From: an uncultured Victivallales bacterium
GTDB taxonomy: Bacteria > Verrucomicrobiota > Lentisphaeria > Oligosphaerales > JAFGRS01
Reading direction: 5' to 3'
DNA length: 11,169 nucleotides
Assembly (NCBI GenBank): GCA_903834675.1
Contig: CAILKC010000005.1
Location: forward strand, 1 to 11,169
In this document: positions 1 through 7,809 of the stretch, one piece after another
Position numbering within the stretch: position 1 is the stretch's first letter
How the letters are laid out: the number at the start of each line of letters is the position of its first letter
Position numbers and translations under genes: made by a program
Notes under the pieces: generated by a model
The model's input: only the letters and a program-made list of their open reading frames with translations
What the model was told of the DNA's origin: nothing
The model's database searches: none

Positions 1-851
1 AGCTTCTCGTTGCTCCAGGGGCGCTTACCGACGCCGAAGTCCATCTTGAATGTCTTCATGAAAGCGACGGCGCGCGCCAGCTCTTCGTGGTCGTACAGGC
101 CGCGTTCCATCCGGCCTTGGACGCCAACCATGTCGTAAGAGACGGTGCCCATGCCGAGGTACTGTTGGAAGAGGTTCCGACGCACGTCCGAGCCGATGAT
201 GCCCATGGAGACGCTGCCGACCGAGAGGTAGTTCTTGCCACGCATCTCGCCCACCGCGGCGGCGGCCCGCGCAAAGCGCAGGAGGCGGGTGGCGACGAAG
301 TCATTCAGCGGCTCCTTCTCGTCCTCGAGGTCGGGCGAGTAGATCGAGAAGATCGGGCGCTTCTTCTCGTCCATGGCGGCGCAGAAGGCCTTGAGCCAGA
401 CGGCGCCAGGGCGGTCGGTCTGGTTCAGGCCATAGGCGGCTTGGGTCCACTCGGTGCTGCCGACGCCCATGCAGGCGCTCATCAGTTCATCGCTGTAGGC
501 CCAACTGCGGCTGATCCAGATATTGGCGCTGACGCCTTGGGTGGCGTAGTACGCCTGGGCCACGGCGCCAGAGCGCGGGCCGTAGACGATCTCGGGCGCG
601 ACCACGATGCGCACCGCCCGGCCGCCGGGCAGCGTCACCTTGCTGGTGATCAGGTCATAGACCTTCTCTACCAAGCGCCAGGTTTGCGCCGCGTTGCTCT
701 CGTAGGCGCCGGTACGCCCATCGGCCACCGGCGTGATGGCGATCGTTGGCACGGGCCCCACCAGCGTCGTGGCAGACGGCGTGAAACCGCGCACGGCAGC
801 AGCTTTGGCAGCGAAATCGGGGCGGCAGGAACAGCAGCACGTCGAAGCCAT
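1..851 (-). CDS. fucI: L-fucose isomerase, N-terminal part (runs off left edge)
   Basis: This is the N-terminal 283 codons of an L-fucose isomerase, which interconverts L-fucose and L-fuculose using Mn2+ in the cytoplasm. Recalled E. coli FucI aligns along the whole visible length: the start block with PVADG at residues 41-45, RPGAVW at 147-152, RLLRFARA at 189-196, and a GK-YLS-G-VSMGI-GS block at 205-221. The family is about 590 residues, so roughly half is present. The metal-binding Glu, Asp and His lie in the missing C-terminal half, so catalytic competence cannot be judged. The ATG at 851 is preceded by AGGAAAAGG about 7 nt upstream. Relative to E. coli there is an N-terminal extension of about 30 residues carrying an odd cysteine cluster (Cys 5, 6, 7 and 9). 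Later GTG codons at residues 20, 31 or 34 are possible starts but lack a Shine-Dalgarno. The gene sits about 115 bp downstream of a MITE-like element. The D-arabinose/L-fucose isomerase family call is secure; exact substrate is not. Confidence 0.93.
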   Translation of the reverse strand, partial: MASTCCCSCRPDFAAKAAAVRGFTPSATTLVGPVPTIAITPVADGRTGAYESNAAQTWRLVEKVYDLITSKVTLPGGRAVRIVVAPEIVYGPRSGAVAQAYYATQGVSANIWISRSWAYSDELMSACMGVGSTEWTQAAYGLNQTDRPGAVWLKAFCAAMDEKKRPIFSIYSPDLEDEKEPLNDFVATRLLRFARAAAAVGEMRGKNYLSVGSVSMGIIGSDVRRNLFQQYLGMGTVSYDMVGVQGRMERGLYDHEELARAVAFMKTFKMDFGVGKRPWSNEK

Positions 852-956
852 GGGTACACCTTTTCCTGATCTGTGCGTGAAGTCCAGAGTTCGGGCGCGA
901 AAGGCTTACGTAACGCTGTCACCATAGCCACGGCCGAAATCAATGCAACCCTTGCC

Positions 957-966
957 GCTGACCTCC
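957..966. repeat. Target-site duplication, left copy (element 1)
   Basis: GCTGACCTCC directly abuts the left inverted end of the 967-1234 element. It is identical to the 10 bases at 1235-1244 that directly follow the right end. Confidence 0.8.
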
Positions 967-1234
967 CAGGGCGGTTTCAAGAAAGCGGGCTGGGCGGCGC
1001 AACAACCCGTGGTCTGTCTGCCGTATCTGGTTGCGCGAGAACACCCGCCGTCAGTCATGGCACAGGCGCCAAGCCAAAGCGGTGTCGCGGTCGCCGTCGG
1101 CGACCTTGCCACGCGCACCCCACATGGCCGAGGCGCGATATGGACTGCGTGCGGCAGAGGGCCGCGGACGCGGCCCGTCGACGCCGCTTTCACTGCCGAC
1201 GGTACGACAGCGGTCGTTTCTTGAAACAGCCCTG
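967..1234. mobile_element. MITE-like element 1, 268 bp, no transposase
   Basis: The left end is CAGGGCGGTTTCAAGAAA (967-984). The right end is its reverse complement, TTTCTTGAAACAGCCCTG (1217-1234), with one mismatch in 18. The element is flanked by a perfect 10-bp direct repeat, GCTGACCTCC, at 957-966 and 1235-1244, as expected of a target-site duplication. The interior carries two strong hairpins: GGTCGCC/GGCGACC with a 3-nt loop (1089-1105) and GGGCCGCG/CGCGGCCC with a 2-nt loop (1159-1176). There is no room for a transposase, so it would be non-autonomous and moved in trans. CAGGG termini and 8-10 bp duplications are what I recall for the ISAs1 family. It could still be a remnant with internal deletion. 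A second copy of the ends occurs at 10753-10911. Confidence 0.82.
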
Positions 1235-1244
1235 GCTGACCTCC
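1235..1244. repeat. Target-site duplication, right copy (element 1)
   Basis: GCTGACCTCC immediately follows the right inverted end of the 967-1234 element and matches 957-966 base for base. It lies only 10 bp beyond the stop codon of the propeller gene, so the insertion spared the coding sequence. Confidence 0.8.
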
Positions 1245-1254
1245 GGGCCCGCGC

Positions 1255-4200
1255 TCACTCTTCGGCGCGCAGATGCAGGCCGCAGAGCACGGGCGGGGCC
1301 GGGCTGCCGGGGGCGGCCCGCAGTTCGAGATTGAAGCGGTCGCCGAGGTGGAGGTTGCGGAGTTCGCGCACCACGGTCTGGCGGACAGGGCCGGCGAGGC
1401 GCACCGCCGGCAGGGCGACGCGGCCCTGCACCAGCACGTCAAAGACGCGGTCCAAGGGCTTGGCCTCGGGCTCGGCGAAGACCAGGCGCAGGGCGTAGGT
1501 CGGCGCGGGCTCGGCGGCCAGTTCCGCGGTGGTCTTGGGAAAGGCAAGGTCGAGACTGGGCCCGCCGCCGCTGGGATTGTCGGTTGAACGGGCCACGCGG
1601 CGGCCGCGGCCGCTGATGATAAAAGCGATGGCCTGGCCGGGCTTCCAGCCTGGCCGCGAGACGACTTCGCGGAGCAGCGGGGCAAGGTCGGGCGAGCGTT
1701 GGGCGGGGGTCGCGGCGCCGACGGTCGGCCAGGGCGGCACGATCCAGCGCACCTCGGCCTTGGTGAGGGGCCGGCTGCTCAGCTCGGCAGGAGCCTTGCC
1801 AAAGGCTTGGGCGTCATCGGCGGCCTGCGCCCGGATGACGACCTCGGTGACCTCGTCCGAGGCCTCCTCGACGGTGAAGCAGAGGGCGGCGGCAGTAAGG
1901 GTGTCTCCGGCTGCCAGCGGGACCTTGGCGAAGCGGATGCCAACAGTCTGCTCGGTCTTGTCGCGGACCAGTTCCAGGTCACTGCTGCCGTGGGCTACGA
2001 TGCCATTGGCTTCCTCGGCATCGTCGAGGGGCGTCGCGACCGTCAAGCGTAGGTGCCGGGAAAGCTCCTCCGGGCTCAGCAGGTCAATGCTCAGGCGCAG
2101 CTCGCCCTGGACCCCACTGGCAGCAATCCAGGGCAGGCCCCCGCTGAACTCGGCGCTGGGTTGCTGGAACCAGGTCAGCGCGGCGCCCTCGAGGGTGATC
2201 GGCAGACTGGGCGATGGGCCGCCCACCAGGGGGAACTCGAACCACAGCGGCCCGGCGGGTTCGCGGCGGTCGCCGGGGGCCCCGAGGTTGACCGCGAGGT
2301 CGAGGATGCGCCCGCTGCCGCGGGGGATGTCATTGGCGGTCCACGAGTCAAGGTCGGGCGCCGAGACGAAGGCCAGCGAGGTCTGGTTCTGGTAGCTGCA
2401 GGTGCAGGTGCGAGTGTAGTCCGGCGCATTCAGGACGCCGTCGGCCACGATGAGGTTCGAGGTGCAGCCGCTCTTGAAGCCGCCCAGGTTGGCGGTGCCG
2501 CTGTCGGTAGCCAGGTCGTAGAACCCGGCGGCGCCGGAACGGAAGGTGAGCAGGTACTCCGAGGCCACCACGGCGTTGCAGCCGTAACGGCGGTGGTAGG
2601 ACCAGGGGATCGGCTGCCGCGTCAAAGGATGCGGGCGCATCACGGTATTGCCGGTCAACAGTTCGACCGCACCACCGGTGGTACTGACGGCCGAGGTGTA
2701 GATCGTCTTGCCATGCAGCATCACGGGTCCGCCGAAGGAGCCCTTATGGTCCCAGAGCAGCTCGCCGTCGCGGCTGCGCAAGGCCATCAGCCGTTCGGCG
2801 GACTCGTCGCGCAGGGCATCGCGGGAGGCGCGCCCGGCCTGCAGCAGGACCCCGTGCTCGGCGGAGACGCTGAGCCAGGTGCCAAAGACGCCCTCGCGGC
2901 GCTGCCAGCGTTCGCGGCCGGTCCGCAGGTCCAGAGCCAGGAGCACCGGCGCGTCGCTGGGCATACGCCCGCGCCTTTTGAGGCGTTCGACGACCGCGCT
3001 GGGGAGGGCGTCGATGCAGTAGAGCGTGTCGGCACTGGCACAGATGGCATTATGGCGGAAGCCGAGACGGGCCGGCCGGCTCCAGAGCACGGCCCCGCTG
3101 TGGCGGTCAAGGGCGGCCAGGCCGCGACTGGAGCTGAGGTCATAGTCGTCCGCGGCCTCGCCCTTCTCGATGTCGTGAATCCGGGAGAAGGCCGCATAGC
3201 CCGTGCCGCCGATGAGCACGTCGCCGACGACCCCGAGGTAGCCCCATTCGGGAGGCTGGCCGCTGGCCGCGTCGGCAGGCAGGGCAAGAGTGGCTAGTGT
3301 CTGCCCGGTGGCGGGGTCGAGGGCAAGGCACTGCTTGCCGGCCAGCAGGTAGAGCCGGTCCGGGGTGGCGGCGAGGTTGGCTCCGCGGGCGTTGGCGCCG
3401 GGGATGTGGCGCTGGTTGTAGCTGATATCCAGGGGGTCCGGGCAATAGGTCGAATCGTAGTAGATCCCGGCGGTGCCCAGATCGGTAAACTCGCGCCGCC
3501 AGAGCGTCACGCCGGTGTAGACATCGCGGGCGCTCAGCGTGTTGATTCCCTGGATAAAGAGCCGCCCGCCGATGACCTGTTCGCCGGGGCCGTGGCCGTG
3601 CCGGGGCAGGACATCCTGATGGCTGTTGCCGCCGAACCAGAGCAGGCCGAGCGGCGCCCGGACCCGCGTATCGTTGCTGCTGGCGGAGTTCGCCGCATCG
3701 CCGTAGAGATGGGTCCAGGCCGCTGCGCCAGGGAGGGCGCCCTGGCGAGTCAGAAGCAGCCCACCGGGCGCTTCGGCCAGCTCAACCCCCGGCAGGTCGG
3801 CCGCCGCCGCCAGATGCCGCAGACGGGCCGCAGCGCCAGCGAGATAGAGCCTGCCACCGTAGGGTCGCACGGAGGCGTAGAGGGCCTGGAGCCAGGCGGT
3901 GTCCGCGTCCGCCGGGATACCGCCGACGACGGTGAGCAGCGCCAGGTACGGCGGCGCCCGAAAGTCCTGCACCGTACCGAGGTGGACGCTGGCGCGGTCA
4001 CCGTAGAGGCCGCGGTCGCGCAGGTATTGGCGCAGGGTCTCGACGGTCTTCGGGTCGCGGTTGACGGCTACAACCCGCAGGCCGGGGCGGGCCAGCAGCG
4101 CCTCGATGGCCGCCGGCTCGCTAACGTCGTAGGCCAGGGCCCAGCCGAGCGGCAGAGCCAGGCCTGCGGTCAGACCCTCGTACGGGTGGCCGGCGCGGGT

Positions 4201-5592
4201 CGGCGCGGCCACCGTGGCTGCGGCCGTGGCCGCGGGCGGCGGCGCGGTCCCGGTGGCCGCGCCAAAGCAGGCGAGGCCACCTTCGGCGGTGACCGCGAAC
4301 AGGCGCTGGTCGGCGGCGATCAGGCGGGTCACGGTGCCCTCGAGGTCGAGCGTCCACAGGGGCGTCGGCGGCGAGGCGCCGAGGTCGATGGCGGTGATTC
4401 TGCCCCTGGCGGCGGCATAGAGCCGGTTGCCGGCGCGCATCAGGGCCCCACTGCCAGCGATGGGGAGTTCCCAGGCCGGGGCGATTTCCCCGCGTTTACG
4501 GGTGACTGGTTTCGGTTCGGCCCCGGTGGCTTCAGAGGACCGCGGTTGCGGTTCCCAGAGTTGGAAGGCGCGGACCTTATCCCCGCCCAGGATCAACATG
4601 CCGTCACTCAGCACGGGTTGGTGCGTGCCCTTCCAGGCCGTGTAGGCATTGCCTGAAGCGCCGTCGTAGAGGACCGTCGCCAGGCCGCGGCAGTTCAGCA
4701 CGTAGCGGCCGTCGGTGCATACGTAGGAGCCGCCCTCGAGCTTGCGATAGGCTGCTTCGGCGGTGTCCTGGAGGGTGGAGCCCTCAAGGTGGAACCAGCG
4801 CAGGGCGCCGCTGGCGCGGTCGAGGCCGGCGGGCACGGCCCGGCCATTGGGCACCACCAGCAGGTCGCCGGCCGCCGCGAAAGCGCCCTGAGGCGCAAGC
4901 GCGCCGAACGATTCCGCGCCGGGATGCGGCTGTTTCAGGTAAAGGTCGCCCAGCAGTCCCTGCGTCCAGACGGGGTTGCCGTTGCGGGAGTCGACTGCGC
5001 GGATGACGGTGCCCATGAAGGGCCAGATGCCGGCGCCGAAATAGACGGTGTCCCCGACCAGTACGGGTCCGCCACGGGCACACCAGGCCGATACCAAACG
5101 GCCATTGCCGAGCACCCGGCGGTCGTCGCGCCCAGCGCGGACGCGCCAAAGCTGGCGACCGTCGCCGAGGTCCCAGGTGTAGAGCCAGCCATCGTCGCTG
5201 ACCGCATGCACCCGGCCGTCGTGCAGCACGGGCGGCAGGCGCACCGGCGCGTCAGTCACGGCCTGCCAGAGAGTGCGGCCGCTGCGCGTATCGAGAGCGC
5301 TGACGCTGTCGTCACGGTTCGAAGAGAAGACCAGGGTGGTGCCCGCCACGACGGGCTCGTACGCCCGGTCGAAGGGCATGCGGTCCTGGTTGACCGGGTC
5401 TTCCCAGCACGACACCAGCGGGGGCAACTGCCGAGCCCAGAGCAGACTCGGCCGGTCAGGCAACTGTTCGTTGGAGGCAGCGGAACGGCCAGCGTCGTGT
5501 TGCCACATAGGCCAGTCCGCCGCCGAACCGGCCAGCGCCGAACACACCGCCCAGGCGGCCAGGCGCCAACAATAACCCCTTCTCCCGGCCAT
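1255..5592 (-). CDS. Secreted PQQ-like beta-propeller with methyltransferase-like and malectin-like domains
   Basis: This is a 1445-residue exported multidomain protein. Residues 1-25 form a signal peptide with a basic start, a hydrophobic core and AGSAA before DWPMW. Residues 26-450 are a first PQQ-type beta-propeller (WPMWQHDAGR, repeated LYA..G.I.AID-type blades). Residues 470-620 resemble a Rossmann-fold methyltransferase, but the GxGxG loop is absent (ALAYDVSE at 485-492) and the acidic ribose-binding residue is replaced (AVNRDP, 509-514), so it is probably non-catalytic. Residues 625-1090 are a second propeller ending in a Cys-rich block (GC at 1004-1005, SGCTSN at 1041-1046, RTCTCSYQNQTSLA at 1061-1074). 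Residues 1195-1350 resemble the DNRLRE-like beta-sandwich, and 1365-1445 are malectin-like (LRLVFAEPEA, RVFDVLVQG). The role is unknown; an extracytoplasmic carbohydrate-binding or scaffold function is inferred. The ATG at 5592 was chosen because it begins the signal peptide and follows AGGTGACC; an ATG 48 bp upstream is in frame but lies inside the 34-bp palindrome. Confidence 0.88.
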   Translation of the reverse strand: MAGRRGYCWRLAAWAVCSALAGSAADWPMWQHDAGRSAASNEQLPDRPSLLWARQLPPLVSCWEDPVNQDRMPFDRAYEPVVAGTTLVFSSNRDDSVSALDTRSGRTLWQAVTDAPVRLPPVLHDGRVHAVSDDGWLYTWDLGDGRQLWRVRAGRDDRRVLGNGRLVSAWCARGGPVLVGDTVYFGAGIWPFMGTVIRAVDSRNGNPVWTQGLLGDLYLKQPHPGAESFGALAPQGAFAAAGDLLVVPNGRAVPAGLDRASGALRWFHLEGSTLQDTAEAAYRKLEGGSYVCTDGRYVLNCRGLATVLYDGASGNAYTAWKGTHQPVLSDGMLILGGDKVRAFQLWEPQPRSSEATGAEPKPVTRKRGEIAPAWELPIAGSGALMRAGNRLYAAARGRITAIDLGASPPTPLWTLDLEGTVTRLIAADQRLFAVTAEGGLACFGAATGTAPPPAATAAATVAAPTRAGHPYEGLTAGLALPLGWALAYDVSEPAAIEALLARPGLRVVAVNRDPKTVETLRQYLRDRGLYGDRASVHLGTVQDFRAPPYLALLTVVGGIPADADTAWLQALYASVRPYGGRLYLAGAAARLRHLAAAADLPGVELAEAPGGLLLTRQGALPGAAAWTHLYGDAANSASSNDTRVRAPLGLLWFGGNSHQDVLPRHGHGPGEQVIGGRLFIQGINTLSARDVYTGVTLWRREFTDLGTAGIYYDSTYCPDPLDISYNQRHIPGANARGANLAATPDRLYLLAGKQCLALDPATGQTLATLALPADAASGQPPEWGYLGVVGDVLIGGTGYAAFSRIHDIEKGEAADDYDLSSSRGLAALDRHSGAVLWSRPARLGFRHNAICASADTLYCIDALPSAVVERLKRRGRMPSDAPVLLALDLRTGRERWQRREGVFGTWLSVSAEHGVLLQAGRASRDALRDESAERLMALRSRDGELLWDHKGSFGGPVMLHGKTIYTSAVSTTGGAVELLTGNTVMRPHPLTRQPIPWSYHRRYGCNAVVASEYLLTFRSGAAGFYDLATDSGTANLGGFKSGCTSNLIVADGVLNAPDYTRTCTCSYQNQTSLAFVSAPDLDSWTANDIPRGSGRILDLAVNLGAPGDRREPAGPLWFEFPLVGGPSPSLPITLEGAALTWFQQPSAEFSGGLPWIAASGVQGELRLSIDLLSPEELSRHLRLTVATPLDDAEEANGIVAHGSSDLELVRDKTEQTVGIRFAKVPLAAGDTLTAAALCFTVEEASDEVTEVVIRAQAADDAQAFGKAPAELSSRPLTKAEVRWIVPPWPTVGAATPAQRSPDLAPLLREVVSRPGWKPGQAIAFIISGRGRRVARSTDNPSGGGPSLDLAFPKTTAELAAEPAPTYALRLVFAEPEAKPLDRVFDVLVQGRVALPAVRLAGPVRQTVVRELRNLHLGDRFNLELRAAPGSPAPPVLCGLHLRAEE

Positions 5593-5612
5593 GGTCACCT
5601 GCCGCTGCGTTG

Positions 5613-5646
5613 GGCGTCTTGCCGCCCGCGCGGGCGGCAAGACGCC
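5613..5646. repeat. Perfect 34-bp palindrome between regulator and propeller genes
   Basis: The first half is GGCGTCTTGCCGCCCGC and the second half is its exact reverse complement, with no spacer. It starts 8 bp past the response-regulator stop codon and ends 20 bp before the propeller start codon. In RNA it would form a very stable hairpin of about 15 bp with a 4-nt loop. On the minus strand it is followed by CAACGCAGCG, not by a run of U. It is therefore not a textbook intrinsic terminator; a transcript-end, attenuation or mRNA-stability structure, or a dimeric protein-binding site, are all possible. It separates the two-component operon from the propeller gene. Confidence 0.9.
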
Positions 5647-5654
5647 GCCTGAAA

Positions 5655-6467
5655 TCAGTACGACGAGCCGCGGCCCATAAAGTACTTCAGCCAGGCCATG
5701 AGGCCCTTCTCGCCGCTAGCGTCGTACTTGGTGGGATCGATGCAAGATTCCTTGGCGATGTTGACCAGTGGCGCATAGCCGGTCTTGCCGTGATGCACGG
5801 TCTTCTTGAAAACGAAGCCCTTCTCGCCCGCCGTCGAGGACAACACGATGATCGGGATGCCCTGGGACTCGCCGCGTGCCTCGTAATCCTTCTTGAGGGT
5901 CGCGATGAGGGTCCAGCCATCCATCACGGGCATGTTCAAATCAACCACCATGAGGATGGGATCGCGCTTGTAGGTCTGGCGAATCTCCTCAAGTTTGTCG
6001 AGGGCTTCCTGGCCGTTCCCCGCCTCAAAGATGACGATGTTCGCGTCGTTCTTCGAGATGTCCCTGGCCACGCGACGCCGGATGGCGCGCTCGTCATCGA
6101 CGATGATGACCGTATTGCTGCCGGGGTCCATGCGGCGCTTGATACTGTCCAGCAACTGCGAGTAGTCCTCGGAATCACTGCGCCCGCCCGGCCCCGTCGG
6201 GGCGTTCGGCGCACCCGGCCCGCTCGGCGCACTCGGCGCACTCGGCGCACTGGCTGGGGTCGCCGCGCGCGGCGCGCTCGTCCGCATGGCGCTGAGTTCA
6301 GTGGGAGCGCTGGACCGGCTGGGGGCGCTGGGCTCACTGGGCGCGCTAGGCTCACTGGGCTCGCTGGGTGGGGTCGCCGCGCTGGGGGCGCTGGGGCGGC
6401 TAGGTTTGCCTGGGACGCCCAGCCCGCTCGGCCCATCCACATCAATGTACTTACGCTCGGTCGTCAT
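5655..6467 (-). CDS. Receiver-only response regulator with Ser/Ala/Pro-rich linker
   Basis: This 270-residue cytoplasmic protein has three parts. Residues 1-20 are a short non-repetitive head. Residues 21-95 are a low-complexity linker of APS/EPS repeats. Residues 117-250 are a CheY-type receiver: the acidic pair D124/D125 (IIVDDE), phospho-acceptor D176 (VVDLNMPVMDG), and S210 at the switch position (PIIVLSS). The usual Lys-Pro after the fifth strand is not evident; K239 (NIAKES) is the best candidate for the conserved lysine. No DNA-binding, cyclase or other output domain follows, so it probably acts by protein contact or as a phosphate carrier. The ATG at 6467 follows a near-perfect AGGAGG seven bases upstream. 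The gene lies 43 bp after the kinase stop codon, which makes the kinase its likely partner (inference). A shorter start at Met61 would lie inside the linker and is unlikely. Confidence 0.9.
   Translation of the reverse strand: MTTERKYIDVDGPSGLGVPGKPSRPSAPSAATPPSEPSEPSAPSEPSAPSRSSAPTELSAMRTSAPRAATPASAPSAPSAPSGPGAPNAPTGPGGRSDSEDYSQLLDSIKRRMDPGSNTVIIVDDERAIRRRVARDISKNDANIVIFEAGNGQEALDKLEEIRQTYKRDPILMVVDLNMPVMDGWTLIATLKKDYEARGESQGIPIIVLSSTAGEKGFVFKKTVHHGKTGYAPLVNIAKESCIDPTKYDASGEKGLMAWLKYFMGRGSSY
6183..6407 (-). repeat. Codon-level Ser/Ala/Pro/Glu repeat tract in the regulator
   Basis: The DNA that encodes residues 21-95 of the response regulator is a degenerate run of 9-bp modules (on the plus strand GGCGCACTC, GGGCTCACT and similar). 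They encode AlaProSer or GluProSer triplets. Such tracts expand and contract by slippage, so the length may differ between strains. Confidence 0.75.
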
Positions 6468-6510
6468 GCCTGTGCCTCCTGCCTACGGAGCCATGCTGGC
6501 CCTATGCTAT

Positions 6511-7737
6511 TCAAATCTCCACAATGAAACGCGTGCCGCTGGGTCCCGTCTCGCAACGGATGTTGCCGCCGTGGATATCGATGATCTTCTTGCAGATAGT
6601 CAAACCCAGTCCGGTCCCGCCCTGTTTCTTGGTCTTGAACGCGGTAAACAGGTTACTGGCAATCTCCTCGGGCATCCCCGGGCCGTTGTCGATGATGTCA
6701 ATACGCGTGCGGCTCTTCTCCTCGCGGCTGGTGATCAGCAGCAGGGCATTCGGCGTCTTGAACTCGGCCAGGGCTTCGACCGCGTTCTTGCAGAGGTTGA
6801 AGAAGGCCATGCGTAACTGGTCGGGGTCGAGTCGTTTGATGGTGACCGCGTCATCCAGTTCGGCGCGCACCTCGACCGGCCAGGCGCTGAGGTCATTGGC
6901 GAAGACACGCATATCGGCGGCGGTCCGGCGCAACACATCGTTGGGGTTGGAATCCTCCACCTGTGGCGTGTAAATCTTGGTCAACTGCAAGTAGTTGACG
7001 GCCAACTTCGAACCCTCCCGCGCTGAGCTTTCCGCCAGCTCGAAGTCTTCCTTGATGGTGGGATCCTCAAAGAGCTCGGCATTGATGTCCTGGATGTCTT
7101 CCTTCAAGCAGTTCATCCAGCTTTGCGTAGCGATCAGTTTGTTCTTCAGTTCGTGGATCACCTGGTAGGAGGTCTGGCGCAGACGCATGACCTCCATGCC
7201 GAAGGAGATGTTGGGCAGGATCCAGAAGACGTCCTGAAGGGTGTCCTCGTAGTGTGCCTGGGTCTTGACGTCATCGAGGCTAAACTCGACGGCGCCCTGG
7301 GTGACATCGCGCTCCGGAAAGAGGTTTTCGTCGAAGAGGAGCTGCAGCACGCCGGCGCTCTTCACCCGGGTCCGCGCCTCGGCGGCCTGGTGAATGGAGG
7401 GGATCGGGATGCTGAGCAGGTAGCGAGTCTGGTGCTTGATGGAGCCGTCGATCCCCTCGAAATGCCGTTTGTCCGTGGGCGCATAGGTGTAGATCACGAT
7501 GCTCTCACGGGCGGTGTTGCCGGCGATGCTGTCCCAGGGCACGTTGATGCCGATAAGCGTGGCGACGTTCGAAAAGATGAACTTGAGGAAAGGGCCCTCT
7601 TCCGCGAGGATGGAGCCGCCCTGGGCCCCGGCCAGTTCAATACAGATCCGCAGGCAGTCCTCCATCATCTCCTCGGCTGGCTTCACGAGGCTATTCTGGA
7701 GTACCTGTTTGAGGTAGACCTCGAAATTCTCTTTCAC
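6511..7737 (-). CDS. Soluble GAF-domain sensor histidine kinase
   Basis: This 408-residue histidine kinase has no membrane segment or signal peptide, so it should sense a cytoplasmic signal. Residues 10-185 resemble a GAF domain (ILAEEGPFLKF, then LLSIPIPS and AGVLQLLF strands). Residue numbers here count from the chosen start. The phospho-acceptor is H195 in VIHELKNKL. The ATP-binding core shows an N box (FFNLCKNAVEAL, N318), a G1 box (DNGPGMP, D350), an F box (FTAFKTKK) and a G2 box (GGTGLGL, 373-379), so all catalytic motifs are intact. The start is GTG at 7737, ten bases after GGAGGA. An earlier in-frame GTG at 7761 has no Shine-Dalgarno and would add eight residues. It is the first gene of a pair with the receiver protein 43 bp downstream. 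The ligand of the GAF domain is unknown. Confidence 0.92.
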   Translation of the reverse strand: MKENFEVYLKQVLQNSLVKPAEEMMEDCLRICIELAGAQGGSILAEEGPFLKFIFSNVATLIGINVPWDSIAGNTARESIVIYTYAPTDKRHFEGIDGSIKHQTRYLLSIPIPSIHQAAEARTRVKSAGVLQLLFDENLFPERDVTQGAVEFSLDDVKTQAHYEDTLQDVFWILPNISFGMEVMRLRQTSYQVIHELKNKLIATQSWMNCLKEDIQDINAELFEDPTIKEDFELAESSAREGSKLAVNYLQLTKIYTPQVEDSNPNDVLRRTAADMRVFANDLSAWPVEVRAELDDAVTIKRLDPDQLRMAFFNLCKNAVEALAEFKTPNALLLITSREEKSRTRIDIIDNGPGMPEEIASNLFTAFKTKKQGGTGLGLTICKKIIDIHGGNIRCETGPSGTRFIVEI

Positions 7738-7809
7738 CCGGGCGCTTCCTCCGCGCGACACATGGGTGAGCCCGTCGCGTTAGATGCATGCTCTGAATAG
7801 GGACAAATC

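Larger units (their letters stand above)
852..1254. other. Intergenic region between propeller gene and fucI
   Basis: These 403 bp hold no gene I can support. Most is a transposon-like element (967-1234) with its duplicated target site. The remaining 105 bp or so before fucI should hold its promoter and leader. The best match there, on the minus strand, is TTGCAT (943-948), 16 bp, then TATGGT (921-926); this is a weak sigma70-like pair and I hold it at low confidence. A short palindrome, TTACGTAA (906-913), lies between that site and the fucI start. No U-tract terminator is visible after the propeller gene, though the hairpins of the element follow its stop codon. Confidence 0.6.

Noticed and set aside
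87..869. A 260-codon plus-strand open frame
   Set aside because: It is antisense to fucI, whose reading matches the isomerase family along its whole visible length.
906..913. TTACGTAA palindrome upstream of fucI as a regulator site
   Set aside because: Eight-base palindromes are expected dozens of times in a window of this size, and no second copy was found upstream of another gene.
906..1685. A 259-codon minus-strand frame spanning element 1 and the end of the propeller gene
   Set aside because: It uses a different frame from the propeller gene and reads through the mobile element. It has no Shine-Dalgarno or domain.
2053..4656. Two plus-strand open frames of about 415 codons each (2053-3297 and 3406-4656)
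   Set aside because: Both lie antisense within the propeller gene, whose translation has clear blades, a signal peptide and a malectin-like end. The plus-strand products show no recognisable domain.
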